64,000 nucleotides of DNA, from NCBI GenBank assembly GCA_963842955.1, contig CAWJIJ010000011.1, positions 930,001 through 994,000 on the forward strand. Reading direction: 5' to 3'. Below, piece by piece: positions 26,608 to 35,564 of the stretch. The notes beneath the pieces were generated by a model. It searched no databases. It was not told where the DNA came from and saw nothing but the letters and a program-made list of their open reading frames with translations. How positions within the stretch are numbered: position 1 is the first letter of the stretch; every line of letters starts with the position of its first letter. Position numbers and translations under genes: made by a program. This DNA comes from JARFQW01 sp963842955 (GTDB lineage: Bacteria > Pseudomonadota > Gammaproteobacteria > Steroidobacterales > XN24).

Positions 26608-27435
26608 TCACAGGGTTTTGCCCTTCGGGCCTAATCCCACGGGGCACGCCGCCAGGCAGTGAAAGCATCCCGCGACTGTTCCTACACCTTGCACAAGGGC
26701 CTGATGAAGACGTGCAAAATCGAAGTCCTCGATCCGCTGGCGCCGCGATTGAAAATCCGGAAGCGCCAATACGCTGTTGATGTAATCTTGCAGCACCATG
26801 AAACCTTGGGGATTGGCTCTGGGAATGCACAACCGTTTTTTAATGGTTCGGCGCCCACGGATAATCGCACCAGTGGGGCAGGCCTTGACACATTCACCGG
26901 GGCACTGGTCGCAGGGATTGAAATCCAGTTTGGGATCCGGTTCAAGTTCCGCGTCGGTCAAAATAGTGTTGAAAAAAATCCGCGGGCCAAATTGCGGCGT
27001 CACAATATAGGTTGCCACGCCGATGGTGCCAAGGCCGGCCTCGGCAGCCACATGCCGATGGGAAAGTTCTCCGAAAAGCCCCATATTGTTCCATTTCGGA
27101 TCCACCATCGTCCCGTTGGACAGGGGCAGCGCCCGAAAGCCATGTTTTTCCACAAAATGGCCGATCTCCAAGGCGCAATTGTTGAGGAATTCATTGGTGC
27201 GCCAGGCGACCCAACGGGCATTTTGCACCATGTCACCGGTGCCCACCGCCAGGGCACCGGTAAGGAGACGTTTGCCAATGGAAATGGCGGTTTTGGCCTC
27301 CGGCCAGAGGCGCGAGGGGGTATACCGGGTCGGTGTTACCACATTCAATTGCTGCGTCGACACAAACCCGATGAGATCGGCACCCTGCTGGTGCGCATAC
27401 GCGCTGATGTCGCTTTTGAGGCGATGGGGGGACAT
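26608..27435 (-). CDS. 4Fe-4S double-cluster protein, epoxyqueuosine-reductase-related
   Basis: This 275-residue cytoplasmic protein has two ferredoxin-type Cys clusters at its C-terminal half: CDQCPGECVKACP with PTGAI, and CFHCLAACPVG near the end. The N-terminal ~170 residues (ADLIGFVSTQQLNVV, SIGKRL, LGTIGVATYIVTPQFGPRIFF) resemble the flavin/cobalamin-type fold of QueG and reductive-dehalogenase relatives. It lacks the C-terminal HEAT region of genuine QueG. Members of this family are common redox proteins of unknown function in anaerobes. It starts 2 nt after the ligase stop and so belongs to the ketosynthase operon, possibly as a reductase. Confidence 0.82.
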   Translation of the reverse strand: MSPHRLKSDISAYAHQQGADLIGFVSTQQLNVVTPTRYTPSRLWPEAKTAISIGKRLLTGALAVGTGDMVQNARWVAWRTNEFLNNCALEIGHFVEKHGFRALPLSNGTMVDPKWNNMGLFGELSHRHVAAEAGLGTIGVATYIVTPQFGPRIFFNTILTDAELEPDPKLDFNPCDQCPGECVKACPTGAIIRGRRTIKKRLCIPRANPQGFMVLQDYINSVLALPDFQSRRQRIEDFDFARLHQALVQGVGTVAGCFHCLAACPVGLGPKGKTL

Positions 27436-27436
27436 A

Positions 27437-28960
27437 TCACCGATCCTCGAAGGTTTTCTTCAATTCATTTTTGAGGATTTTCCCCGCCTTGTTACGCGGA
27501 AAAGCCTCAATCGAAATCATTTTTCGAGGCCGCTTGAAAGCTGCGATCTTGTCGTCCAGGAAGTGGAGTAGTTCATCGTCCTTCAAGACACATCCATCTT
27601 CGAAACGGACAAAAGCAGCCACCACCTCACCGCGCTTCGCATCAGGCATTCCCACCACGGCCGCCTCGGCCACCTGCGGATGTCGCTCGATGGCCCGCTC
27701 CACCTCGGCGGCGTAGATATTTTCTCCCGCACAGATAATCAAATCGTTTTTGCGTCCCACCAGGTAAAGAAAGCCGTCGGCATCACGCCGCCCCAGATCA
27801 CCGGTATGAAACCAGCCGCCATGCATGGCGGCCGCTGTGGCCTCCGGTTGGCGCCAATATCCCTTAAAAACCGTCGGGCCCTTTACGACGAGTTCACCGG
27901 TCTCACCTAAAGCCGCCTCCCGGCCGTCATCGGCCAAAATGGCCAGTCGGGTGTGAAAGACTTCTTTTCCGATAGAGCCGGCCTTGCGCTCGGCATCCGC
28001 GAGATCAAGCGCCGTGATGCGAAGGGTTTCGGTCATGCCGTACCCCTGGGCAAATGGGACCTTTTTCTCCTGCTGGTAGCGGCGGATCAGCGGCACCGGC
28101 ATGGGCGCCCCGCCCGCCATAAAAAAGTGGACCCCGCTGAAATCGGCCGACGACCAGCGCGGTGCCTTGGTCATCATGTCGTACATCACCGGCACGGCAA
28201 ACATGAAGGAAATTTTCTCCTGCATGATGCAGGTGATGATATCCGAAGGGTTGTCGAAGCTTTTGAGAACCAGGGCGCCGCCGGCATAGACCACCGGTGT
28301 GACCGAAGCGGCCAGGGCGCCGATATGGAAAAGGGGTGCCACCACCAGCGATTTGCAGGTTTCATCCAGATGATAGTTGTGCAGGGAATGAATCGCGCCG
28401 AAAAGGAAATTACCATGGGACAACACGGCCCCCTTGGGAACACCCGTCGTGCCCGAGGTGTACATGATCAGGAGAGGGGTATCCAGTTCCCAGGCCTCAC
28501 CGCTGGCAGGCGCCGTCGAGGGCCGATCCTTGGCGAACTCCTGCAAAACCCTGTCATCGCAAGATGCCGCTGCGCCGTGGATCAGGTAGTGAACGTCGGC
28601 CCCCAGAACCGTTTTTAAATGCACCACCTTGGCGAGAGCATCGGACGAATAAACGAGCACGCGGGGGGCGCAGTCCTCGACGATATGCGCCAATTCAGCC
28701 AGGGCCAGACTGGTGTTCAAGGGGACAATCACCGCTCCTATTTTGGCGCAGGCAAAGAATAGTTCCAGAAAGGCGCTGGAATTGGCCATCAGGACAGCGA
28801 CCCGCGTCTCTTTCCCCACACCGAGTTCCGCCAGGGCATGCGCCGTCCGGTTGACACCCGCGTCAAACTGCTGATTGTTCCATTCCTGGCCGTCTTCCTT
28901 TAAGAATGGCCGTTCCGGATGCAACAAGGCCCGCTTGCCCACCCAATTGCCAACATTCAT
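27437..28960 (-). CDS. AMP-dependent acyl-CoA synthetase / acid-CoA ligase
   Basis: This 507-residue class I adenylate-forming enzyme carries the P-loop IMYTSGTTGVPKGA, the A5 QGYGMTE motif, GDLGRRDADGFLYLVGRKND (A7-A8) and the catalytic C-terminal PRNKAGKILKNEL Lys. It activates a carboxylic acid as acyl-CoA or acyl-AMP; chain type is unclear. Its ATG overlaps the preceding ketosynthase-like gene by 4 nt. In this operon it could supply a starter or extender acyl group to the ketosynthase pair. Confidence 0.93.
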   Translation of the reverse strand: MNVGNWVGKRALLHPERPFLKEDGQEWNNQQFDAGVNRTAHALAELGVGKETRVAVLMANSSAFLELFFACAKIGAVIVPLNTSLALAELAHIVEDCAPRVLVYSSDALAKVVHLKTVLGADVHYLIHGAAASCDDRVLQEFAKDRPSTAPASGEAWELDTPLLIMYTSGTTGVPKGAVLSHGNFLFGAIHSLHNYHLDETCKSLVVAPLFHIGALAASVTPVVYAGGALVLKSFDNPSDIITCIMQEKISFMFAVPVMYDMMTKAPRWSSADFSGVHFFMAGGAPMPVPLIRRYQQEKKVPFAQGYGMTETLRITALDLADAERKAGSIGKEVFHTRLAILADDGREAALGETGELVVKGPTVFKGYWRQPEATAAAMHGGWFHTGDLGRRDADGFLYLVGRKNDLIICAGENIYAAEVERAIERHPQVAEAAVVGMPDAKRGEVVAAFVRFEDGCVLKDDELLHFLDDKIAAFKRPRKMISIEAFPRNKAGKILKNELKKTFEDR

Positions 28961-30210
28961 CGCGTGGCTCCATGCAAAGCGGTTGATCCGTCCATGCGTC
29001 TCATCAGTAAGGAGGCAAATGTGCCGCCGGAAGAAAAGCCGTTTAGCAGGGCGCAGGCAACCGGCATATCCATCGCGTGCGCCTTGACAAAGTTCAACGG
29101 CTGAAGCGGCGTGTCCAATCCTAGCGTCGGAGGAAGAATACCCTCTTTGATGGACAGGGCCGCGGCCGCCGCCCGAATGCCGCCAGATGAAAAACTTTCC
29201 CCCACGGCCCCCTTGATGGAGGATATCCTGGGCTTTTTTTCTTGCGCACCGAACACGCGCGATAGGGCGGCCGCTTCCAGGCGGTCCAGATTCCGGCCCC
29301 CGTTGGCCGAAGCCGACACATAGTCCACCTGGTCCGGCGGAATGCCAGCTGTCCCGAGTGCGCGCTGGATCGCCAGTGCGGGTCCTTTGGGGTCCTCGGG
29401 CCAGTCGGTGGGCGGCGCCGGAGAAGAACTGAGCCCCCAGCCCCCGATTTCACAATACGGTATGGCGCCGCGTTCCAGGGCATGCGCCATTGACTCCAGA
29501 CAAAGCACCCCGGCGCCCTCCCCGACCACCGGGCCATTGCGTTGGATATCAAACGGGCGTGCGCCCTCTTCGCTTCCGTCCACGGGCGACAACGCTTTAA
29601 AGTGCGTCAGGATTTCAAAGAAAAAGGCTGAAAAAATATCCGCACCACCCGCCAGCAGGACATCCGCCCGGCCGTTCCGGATTTCGGCGGCAGCGTAGGC
29701 GATGGCAGTCTCAGCCGAGGCCTCATGGTGGTTGACGGTGGAATTGATGCCGCGGAAGCCCAATTCGATGGAGGCATGTCCTGCGGGTGCATTCATGACG
29801 GTATTGGGCACCAGAATCGGGCTGACCAGGTTGGGCCCCTCGGTGAACAGTGTTCCCATGAACTGCGCAGCCACGTCGGTGCTCCCGTAGGCCACCCCCA
29901 GAATGATACCAATCCGGTCCCGGTTGGCCGCCGTTACAGCGAGCCCGGCATCGTCCAGCGCCATGCGGACGGAAGCTGTTGCCATGAGGGAGAGGCGGTC
30001 CATGCGACGCCGGTTCTTTATTGAAATAAAGTCTTTCGGGTTGAAATCGGTGACCATCGCCCCAAGTTTCGACGGAAACCGGGACGCATCAAATGTGGTA
30101 ATGGGACGAATACCGGAGCGACCCGCGAAAAGGTTGGCGGCGAAATCCTCTTTTCCGGCGCCGAGGGGCGTCACCATGCCGAGACCTGAAACCACTACGC
30201 GATTCGTCAT
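28957..30210 (-). CDS. Beta-ketoacyl synthase homologue lacking catalytic residues, chain-length-factor-like (KS-beta)
   Basis: This 417-residue thiolase-fold protein matches FabF over its full length, but all three catalytic positions are changed. Where the nucleophile Cys should be, the sequence is NHHEASAETAI with Glu163 (codon 29722-29724). The first His motif (HGTGTxxND) reads SANGGRNLD, and the second (KxxxGH) reads KGAVGES. The fold-defining glycine stretches are kept. Loss of the active site with fold retained is the signature of the chain-length factor of type II polyketide and aryl-polyene systems, which usually carries Gln at the Cys position. It overlaps both neighbours by 4 nt and probably forms a heterodimer with the upstream ketosynthase. 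Confidence 0.88.
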   Translation of the reverse strand: MTNRVVVSGLGMVTPLGAGKEDFAANLFAGRSGIRPITTFDASRFPSKLGAMVTDFNPKDFISIKNRRRMDRLSLMATASVRMALDDAGLAVTAANRDRIGIILGVAYGSTDVAAQFMGTLFTEGPNLVSPILVPNTVMNAPAGHASIELGFRGINSTVNHHEASAETAIAYAAAEIRNGRADVLLAGGADIFSAFFFEILTHFKALSPVDGSEEGARPFDIQRNGPVVGEGAGVLCLESMAHALERGAIPYCEIGGWGLSSSPAPPTDWPEDPKGPALAIQRALGTAGIPPDQVDYVSASANGGRNLDRLEAAALSRVFGAQEKKPRISSIKGAVGESFSSGGIRAAAAALSIKEGILPPTLGLDTPLQPLNFVKAHAMDMPVACALLNGFSSGGTFASLLMRRMDGSTALHGATR

Positions 30211-31451
30211 GGGACAATCCCCTCCGCCGTATAGCGGCCCAGGACCAGGGACGTGTTATTGCCGCCGAAGGCAAAAGAATTGGATAAAACAACATTGAGC
30301 AAAGCATTGCGCGCACCTTCGGTCACGAAATCAAGATCGCATTCCGGATCCGGCACATCCCGGTGAATCGTCGGCGGGATAAAACCCCGGGCGATGGCCA
30401 GCACGGCCGCCACCGCTTCGATGGCGCCTGCCGCCCCAAGGGTGTGGCCGATCATGGACTTGGTGGAACTCACCGGAATGTGATAGGCCCGGTCGCCAAA
30501 GACGCGCTTGATCCCGATGGTTTCCATGCGGTCATTGGCGGGGGTGGCGGTACCGTGGGCATTGATGTAGTCGACGGAGCCCGCGGCGACACCGGCATCC
30601 ACCAGGGCCATCTGCATACAGCGCACGGCCCCGGAAGCCTCCGGGTCGGGTGCGGTCATGTGGTTGGCGTCGCAGCTCACACCATATCCCAGAACCTCGC
30701 CATGGATGGTGGCCCCCCTTTCCAGGGCATGCGGCAGGGACTCCAGAATCAACATGCCGGCCCCTTCACCCAGGGACATGCCCTGGCGGTTTCGATCGAA
30801 TGGTTTGCAGTATTCCGGATCCACGGCTTTCAGGGAATTGAAGGCCGCATAGGTGGTGCGGGCCAAGGGCTCGGTCCCACCCGCAATCATGGCCGTGGCC
30901 ATCCCGTCCCGGATCAGGTCGCGGGCGTAGCCGATGGCCGTGGCACCAGATGAACACGCGGTCATAAATGTCGTTTTGGGGCCCCAAAGCCGCAGCTTCG
31001 ACACCATGTGGTCGGCCGAAGAGGCGCCGCAGAATGCTGAAAAGTCTGAGAAGCGAACGGCGTCGGCGTGCCCGCTAAGGTAGCGCTGGTAGGCCGCCTC
31101 ACCTTCCAGCATGCCCCCGGCTCCCCCGCCGATGGCCACGCCGGTATCGTCCCGCAAACCGTCCGGCAGCGGAAAGAGGCCTGCATCCTGCAGGGCTTCC
31201 AGGGTTGCCACCATGGCCATGGCATCCGCCCGGGACATGCGTTTGCCATAAAATAACGCAGGAATCCGTTCCTGCGGCGCAAACGCACGCACTTCGCCGC
31301 CGGTTTGCGTGCGAAACCCGGCCGTATCGAACACCGTGAGGGGACCGATACCGCACCGGCCCTGTTTCAGGCCCGTCGTAAACTCGGCCATATTGCGGGC
31401 GATGGCGTTGATGGTTCCCACCCCCGTAATGACCACACGTACGTTTCCCAT
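30207..31451 (-). CDS. Beta-ketoacyl-[acyl-carrier-protein] synthase, FabF-like, active (KS-alpha)
   Basis: This 414-residue condensing enzyme has a complete triad: Cys166 in FMTACSSGATAIG, His in HGTATPANDRME and His in KSMIGHTLGAAGAIE. It would catalyse decarboxylative Claisen condensation of malonyl-ACP with an acyl chain. It is the first gene of a four-gene translationally coupled operon with a catalytically dead partner, an acyl ligase and an Fe-S protein. No acyl carrier protein is visible nearby. The combination suggests a specialised acyl or polyene chain rather than housekeeping fatty acid synthesis. Confidence 0.93.
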   Translation of the reverse strand: MGNVRVVITGVGTINAIARNMAEFTTGLKQGRCGIGPLTVFDTAGFRTQTGGEVRAFAPQERIPALFYGKRMSRADAMAMVATLEALQDAGLFPLPDGLRDDTGVAIGGGAGGMLEGEAAYQRYLSGHADAVRFSDFSAFCGASSADHMVSKLRLWGPKTTFMTACSSGATAIGYARDLIRDGMATAMIAGGTEPLARTTYAAFNSLKAVDPEYCKPFDRNRQGMSLGEGAGMLILESLPHALERGATIHGEVLGYGVSCDANHMTAPDPEASGAVRCMQMALVDAGVAAGSVDYINAHGTATPANDRMETIGIKRVFGDRAYHIPVSSTKSMIGHTLGAAGAIEAVAAVLAIARGFIPPTIHRDVPDPECDLDFVTEGARNALLNVVLSNSFAFGGNNTSLVLGRYTAEGIVP

Positions 31452-32312
31452 TGATCTCAGGAACCTTTTAATTCGGTTTTCTGGTTAGAGGACAAAGGTG
31501 TCACACACGCAATAAGGCATTAGGAATAATGGCATTGCTCTGACAAGTAATGATGTCCGCATGGAACTAACAAGAGGGCCTGTCAGTGTCAAGGTGATAA
31601 CCGGGCCGCCCGGACCGTCTTCCCCCTAAGGCACGAAGGTTCCTGACGCCCTGCTCACGTTTCGGAAAAGATTTTGCCAGATCTTTAATAAACTTTCGGA
31701 ATCAATGCGGTGGATACCTCCGATTTAATTAAGATATTCATTTCATATCACGTGTCGGCTTAATTTTGGTGCCCGGTAGATCCCGGGAATTTGGGGTGGA
31801 TGTCATCGGCACAGTTTTACCCCGCTATCTTAGTTGGAAAAGCGTGAATCGACGATAAAACTCCGTTGACCTGGTTTAAATTTTTCGCCTTCGATCCCTC
31901 GATACTTCCAAATTGATCTAAAGGAAAAACGTTCGGCGCCCATTCAGACGCGTTCAATCGCTGACCAATTCATTCAATATTAATATTAATATTAGAATCT
32001 TAATGATTTTTTATTGACAAGTGTTTACAAATCCGAATAATATTTTCTTCGCAACCCTTAGAACAGATATTGAATCCTCCATTGTACGTTACCTGTCCAC
32101 CGGCACCCGTCTGTTAAACATACCTTCGCCTATTCACAAAAGCGCCTTATTTGTTCGTCTCTCCTATTTATAAAGACTACTGGCCGTTGCTGGATCATCA
32201 GCAACCGCCCGTGCCCCTTAAAGATATATCATCTATTCGCGTTTGGAACACCGCTCTCTGTACGAATTACAATATAACCAATTAAGGTTGATAGAGAATG
32301 CAGGAGGTTAAA
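31452..32312. other. AT-rich divergent intergenic region upstream of the two-partner secretion locus
   Basis: This stretch of about 860 nt lies between the leftward ketosynthase operon and the rightward TpsA gene and contains no plausible gene. From about 31970 it becomes strongly AT-rich (repeated TTAATATTAATATTAG). A good sigma70-like promoter is at 32014-32043, leaving a 5' leader of roughly 260 nt before TpsA. I see no recognisable riboswitch. Confidence 0.6.
32014..32043 (+). promoter_or_regulatory. Sigma70-like promoter for the TpsA-TpsB-CHAT-CHASE2-DUF928 locus
   Basis: A consensus -35 box TTGACA (32014-32019) and a TAATAT -10 box (32038-32043) are separated by 18 nt. They lie in an AT-rich tract upstream of the first gene of the locus. 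The predicted start is near 32050. Confidence 0.6.
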
Positions 32313-35300
32313 ATGCCGTTAAAATCGGACAGACACCTCTCGATTCGTGGGACTCTATTTTTTGTTGGACTTTCTCTATTTTTCTACTTACCCCCCTTTC
32401 CCCACGTTGCCTTCGGGCAACAATCTATAACCGCAGATGGAACGATGAACACGCAAGTGAACTTCGCTCAGTCCAACTACACCATCAGCGGCGGAAGGAT
32501 TCGGGCCGGGAATCAGTTCCACAGTTTCAGCGGCTTTGGTGTGCAGACCAATGAGAGTGCAACGTTCACCGGGCCGAATAACATCCAGAATATTATCGGC
32601 CGCGTCACCGGAGGGGAGCAGTCTTTTATCGACGGACTTCTGCGCTCGGAAATCGATGGCGCTAATTTGTTCCTACTGAACCCCAGTGGTGTCATCTTCG
32701 GCCCGAATGCCAGCCTTGATCTCACAGGCGCTTTTCACGCCAGCACCGCCGACTATTTGCGTTTGGGTGAAAATGGTATCCTATACGCCGATATCGCTGA
32801 AAACAGCATTTTGACAATGGATCCACCATCCGCTTTCGGTTTTCTCCGCGCCAATCCGGCAGGTATAACCCTCGATGAAAGTGTGCTGGTTATGCCGGAA
32901 GAGCAAATTCTAACGTTTGTATCGGGTGACATCACGATACGCGGAAATCCAGATCTTGCAGCGGATGCCGTTGAAGTCGGTCGGATAGAGGTGCCGGGAG
33001 GTAGCGTCAACCTGGTCAGCGTGGCCTCAACCGGTGAAGTCGGCCTCACTAACCAGCAAGAAATCGCCCCTTTGAATTTGGATGCGTTCGATCAACTCGG
33101 AATGATTGAGATTGCTGATAACGCCTATATCGATACAGGCGGCATGGGTGGTGGCTCAATCATCATCCGAGGAGGACAATTTCTGATTACCGGTGACTCG
33201 AATGTATATGCAAGCACCCGACTTCCATCGACGAACGACAACGGCAGTCAAGGTATCGATATTGATGTAACGGAAAATGCCACAATCAGCGGATCTTTCC
33301 TTGGTACCCACGTATTTGAGGGGATCTCGGATGATTCCGGCGGAATTCGCATTCGGGCCGACAGTATCGATGTGAATTCTGGAGCACTGGTCGCTTCCGT
33401 GGCGTATATCGACTCAATTGGTAACAGTGGCGACATTTCGTTGGACGCTAACCACCTGATAATCGACAACGCAAGTGTTGAAACCGGCATGTTCGGTCAC
33501 GGCGAATCAGGCGATATCAACGTGAACGCAGAATCTGTTGTGGTCCAGAATGCCGGCTGGCTTTATTCGCCGGTGGGGGGCGGTACCGGCAACGGCGGCG
33601 ACATCAATATCACCGCGGACAGCCTGCAGTTGACCAACACCTATTATCCTTGGGGTTACATATGCGGGATTGGCACACGGACCTATAATCCCGGAATCGG
33701 TAAAGCCGGAGATATCGCAGTAAGTGTCAATACCCTTGCCATGGGCCCCGGTACCGAAATTTCAACACCGACTTTCGGGTGGGGAGATGAAACCAACCGT
33801 TACATCGGCGGTAATATCGCCATTACCGCCCGCGATAGTTTAACGATCGCGGGAACCGAATACCCGGATTACAACGGCAATCAGATTTATACTGGAATAT
33901 TTTCGAACACCTTCGGAAGCGGACAGGGGGGTAATATCAGCATTTCCTCTCCGCAGATCGAGATGTCGAATCATGTAAGTGCTCAAGCCTCCGCCTTTTA
34001 CTACGGTAATGCTGGTGCGGTTATGATTGACAGCGACACGATTGAATTACGGGATGGTGCCTATCTTACCTCAAGCGGCCTGTATGGGTGGGGAGGGAGC
34101 GGCGGCAGTGTAACCGTTAACGCTGGCAGACTAAGCATCATCGGCAGGCAAGACTCGACCGAACCCTTTGAACGGGATTTTACCGGAATCACTACGACGG
34201 CGGGCTATTCTGGTGGAAACGGTGGCAATATTGCGCTCAATTTAGATGAACGCTTATTCATGACGAACCGCGGGTCCATAAATGCGACGTCCTACGGTCC
34301 CGGCCTAAGCGGAGACATCATCATCGATGCCCCCCGCTTAGAAGTATTCAATGGATCTACTATTATTTCGAATGCCTTTGGCACAGGCGATGGCGGCAAC
34401 CTGCAATTATCGACAGCGTATCTGCATATCGACGGTGTTCATCCTATGGTGCTCAAAAATCAAAATGGTGTAGCGACCATGTCTCCATCGGCCATCGGTA
34501 CCCAGGCGGGTATTTATGGAGGCAACGGCGGTGACCTAAACGTAACCGCGGACAGGTTACATATCACCGATGGTGGCCGGATCACGGCTGAATCATTTGG
34601 GGCAGGCGATGGCGGGCGTATAACTATTTCATCTCAGACGGTGACGGTTGATGGCATAAATGACCGCCAGGCAGCATTCCAGATCGCGAACGGCTGGGAT
34701 CCCATGGCCGCCCGATCATCAATTTCCGCTAGCACGGACAGTTCCTATGGCGGAGTGGATATGACTAACGAAGGCGGCAGTGTGGCGATAACCAGTGATG
34801 CCTTATACCTTAGAAATGGGGGCATGATCGCCACAGGCACCGAGACAAGTGGTGACGGCGGGGATATATCGATTGATACATTTCATACCGCGTTAACCAA
34901 TGATGCCATTATATCCGCCGGAAGCACTGGCGAAGGAGATGCTGGCGACATTTACTTAAAAGCCCTGGATGAATTGTTTATGTTTTCCAGCAGCATTAGA
35001 ACGCAGTCCCAAATATCCGACGGCGGCAATATTAAAATATCGGCCAAATCCCTGATTGATCTATGGAACAGCGAAATTTCGGCCAGTGTCGGCGGCGGGG
35101 AAGATACGGTGGGGGGCAACATCGATATCGACCCTAAATATGTAGTTCTGTCCAACAGCAGACTTATTGCCAATGCGTTCGAAGGCGCCGGGGGCAATAT
35201 CCATATCGTGGCCGATTATCTCGTTCTCGATCCGAACAGCTCGATCAGCGCATCTTCCGAATACGGTATCGACGGCAACGTCGATATCCAAGCGCTTACC

Positions 35301-35483
35301 CAGCCCGACAGTGAAGGTATCGATCCGCTGTCAAAAGAATTTCAAAGTGCTGTAACACTTCTACGTGAACCGTGCATTGCCAGAATGAGCGCCGGACAAA
35401 AAGGCAGCCTCATTGTGAACGAAAGAGAAGGGCTGCCGATTGAGCCGGGCGGCCTCTTACCAAGCCCTTTCACACTCAATTAA
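32313..35483 (+). CDS. Two-partner secretion exoprotein TpsA (filamentous haemagglutinin-type adhesin)
   Basis: This 1056-residue secreted protein has a signal peptide (FFVGLSLFFYLPPFPHVAFG), an N-terminal TPS/haemagglutination-activity domain (to about residue 150, with LFLLNPSGVIFGPNASLDL, the usual NPNG-like motif) and a long right-handed beta-helix. The helix is built of 40-60-residue repeats of the form G-x-G-G-x-I-x-I. The tail contains REPCIARM and EGLPIEPGGLLPSPF, like the Cys-plus-LPP-P ending of CHAT-associated TpsA proteins in cyanobacteria. Start 32313 is preceded by AGGAGG at 5 nt, better than 32298. It would be exported across the outer membrane by the TpsB encoded next and act at the cell surface. 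Confidence 0.93.
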   Translation: MPLKSDRHLSIRGTLFFVGLSLFFYLPPFPHVAFGQQSITADGTMNTQVNFAQSNYTISGGRIRAGNQFHSFSGFGVQTNESATFTGPNNIQNIIGRVTGGEQSFIDGLLRSEIDGANLFLLNPSGVIFGPNASLDLTGAFHASTADYLRLGENGILYADIAENSILTMDPPSAFGFLRANPAGITLDESVLVMPEEQILTFVSGDITIRGNPDLAADAVEVGRIEVPGGSVNLVSVASTGEVGLTNQQEIAPLNLDAFDQLGMIEIADNAYIDTGGMGGGSIIIRGGQFLITGDSNVYASTRLPSTNDNGSQGIDIDVTENATISGSFLGTHVFEGISDDSGGIRIRADSIDVNSGALVASVAYIDSIGNSGDISLDANHLIIDNASVETGMFGHGESGDINVNAESVVVQNAGWLYSPVGGGTGNGGDINITADSLQLTNTYYPWGYICGIGTRTYNPGIGKAGDIAVSVNTLAMGPGTEISTPTFGWGDETNRYIGGNIAITARDSLTIAGTEYPDYNGNQIYTGIFSNTFGSGQGGNISISSPQIEMSNHVSAQASAFYYGNAGAVMIDSDTIELRDGAYLTSSGLYGWGGSGGSVTVNAGRLSIIGRQDSTEPFERDFTGITTTAGYSGGNGGNIALNLDERLFMTNRGSINATSYGPGLSGDIIIDAPRLEVFNGSTIISNAFGTGDGGNLQLSTAYLHIDGVHPMVLKNQNGVATMSPSAIGTQAGIYGGNGGDLNVTADRLHITDGGRITAESFGAGDGGRITISSQTVTVDGINDRQAAFQIANGWDPMAARSSISASTDSSYGGVDMTNEGGSVAITSDALYLRNGGMIATGTETSGDGGDISIDTFHTALTNDAIISAGSTGEGDAGDIYLKALDELFMFSSSIRTQSQISDGGNIKISAKSLIDLWNSEISASVGGGEDTVGGNIDIDPKYVVLSNSRLIANAFEGAGGNIHIVADYLVLDPNSSISASSEYGIDGNVDIQALTQPDSEGIDPLSKEFQSAVTLLREPCIARMSAGQKGSLIVNEREGLPIEPGGLLPSPFTLN

Positions 35484-35564
35484 CGAAATACGAATGAATC
35501 GCTATAGTCTTTCAGGCGCGGCAAAGCGACACCTTGAACTGGAAGTCGATTCCCAGGTGACCAA

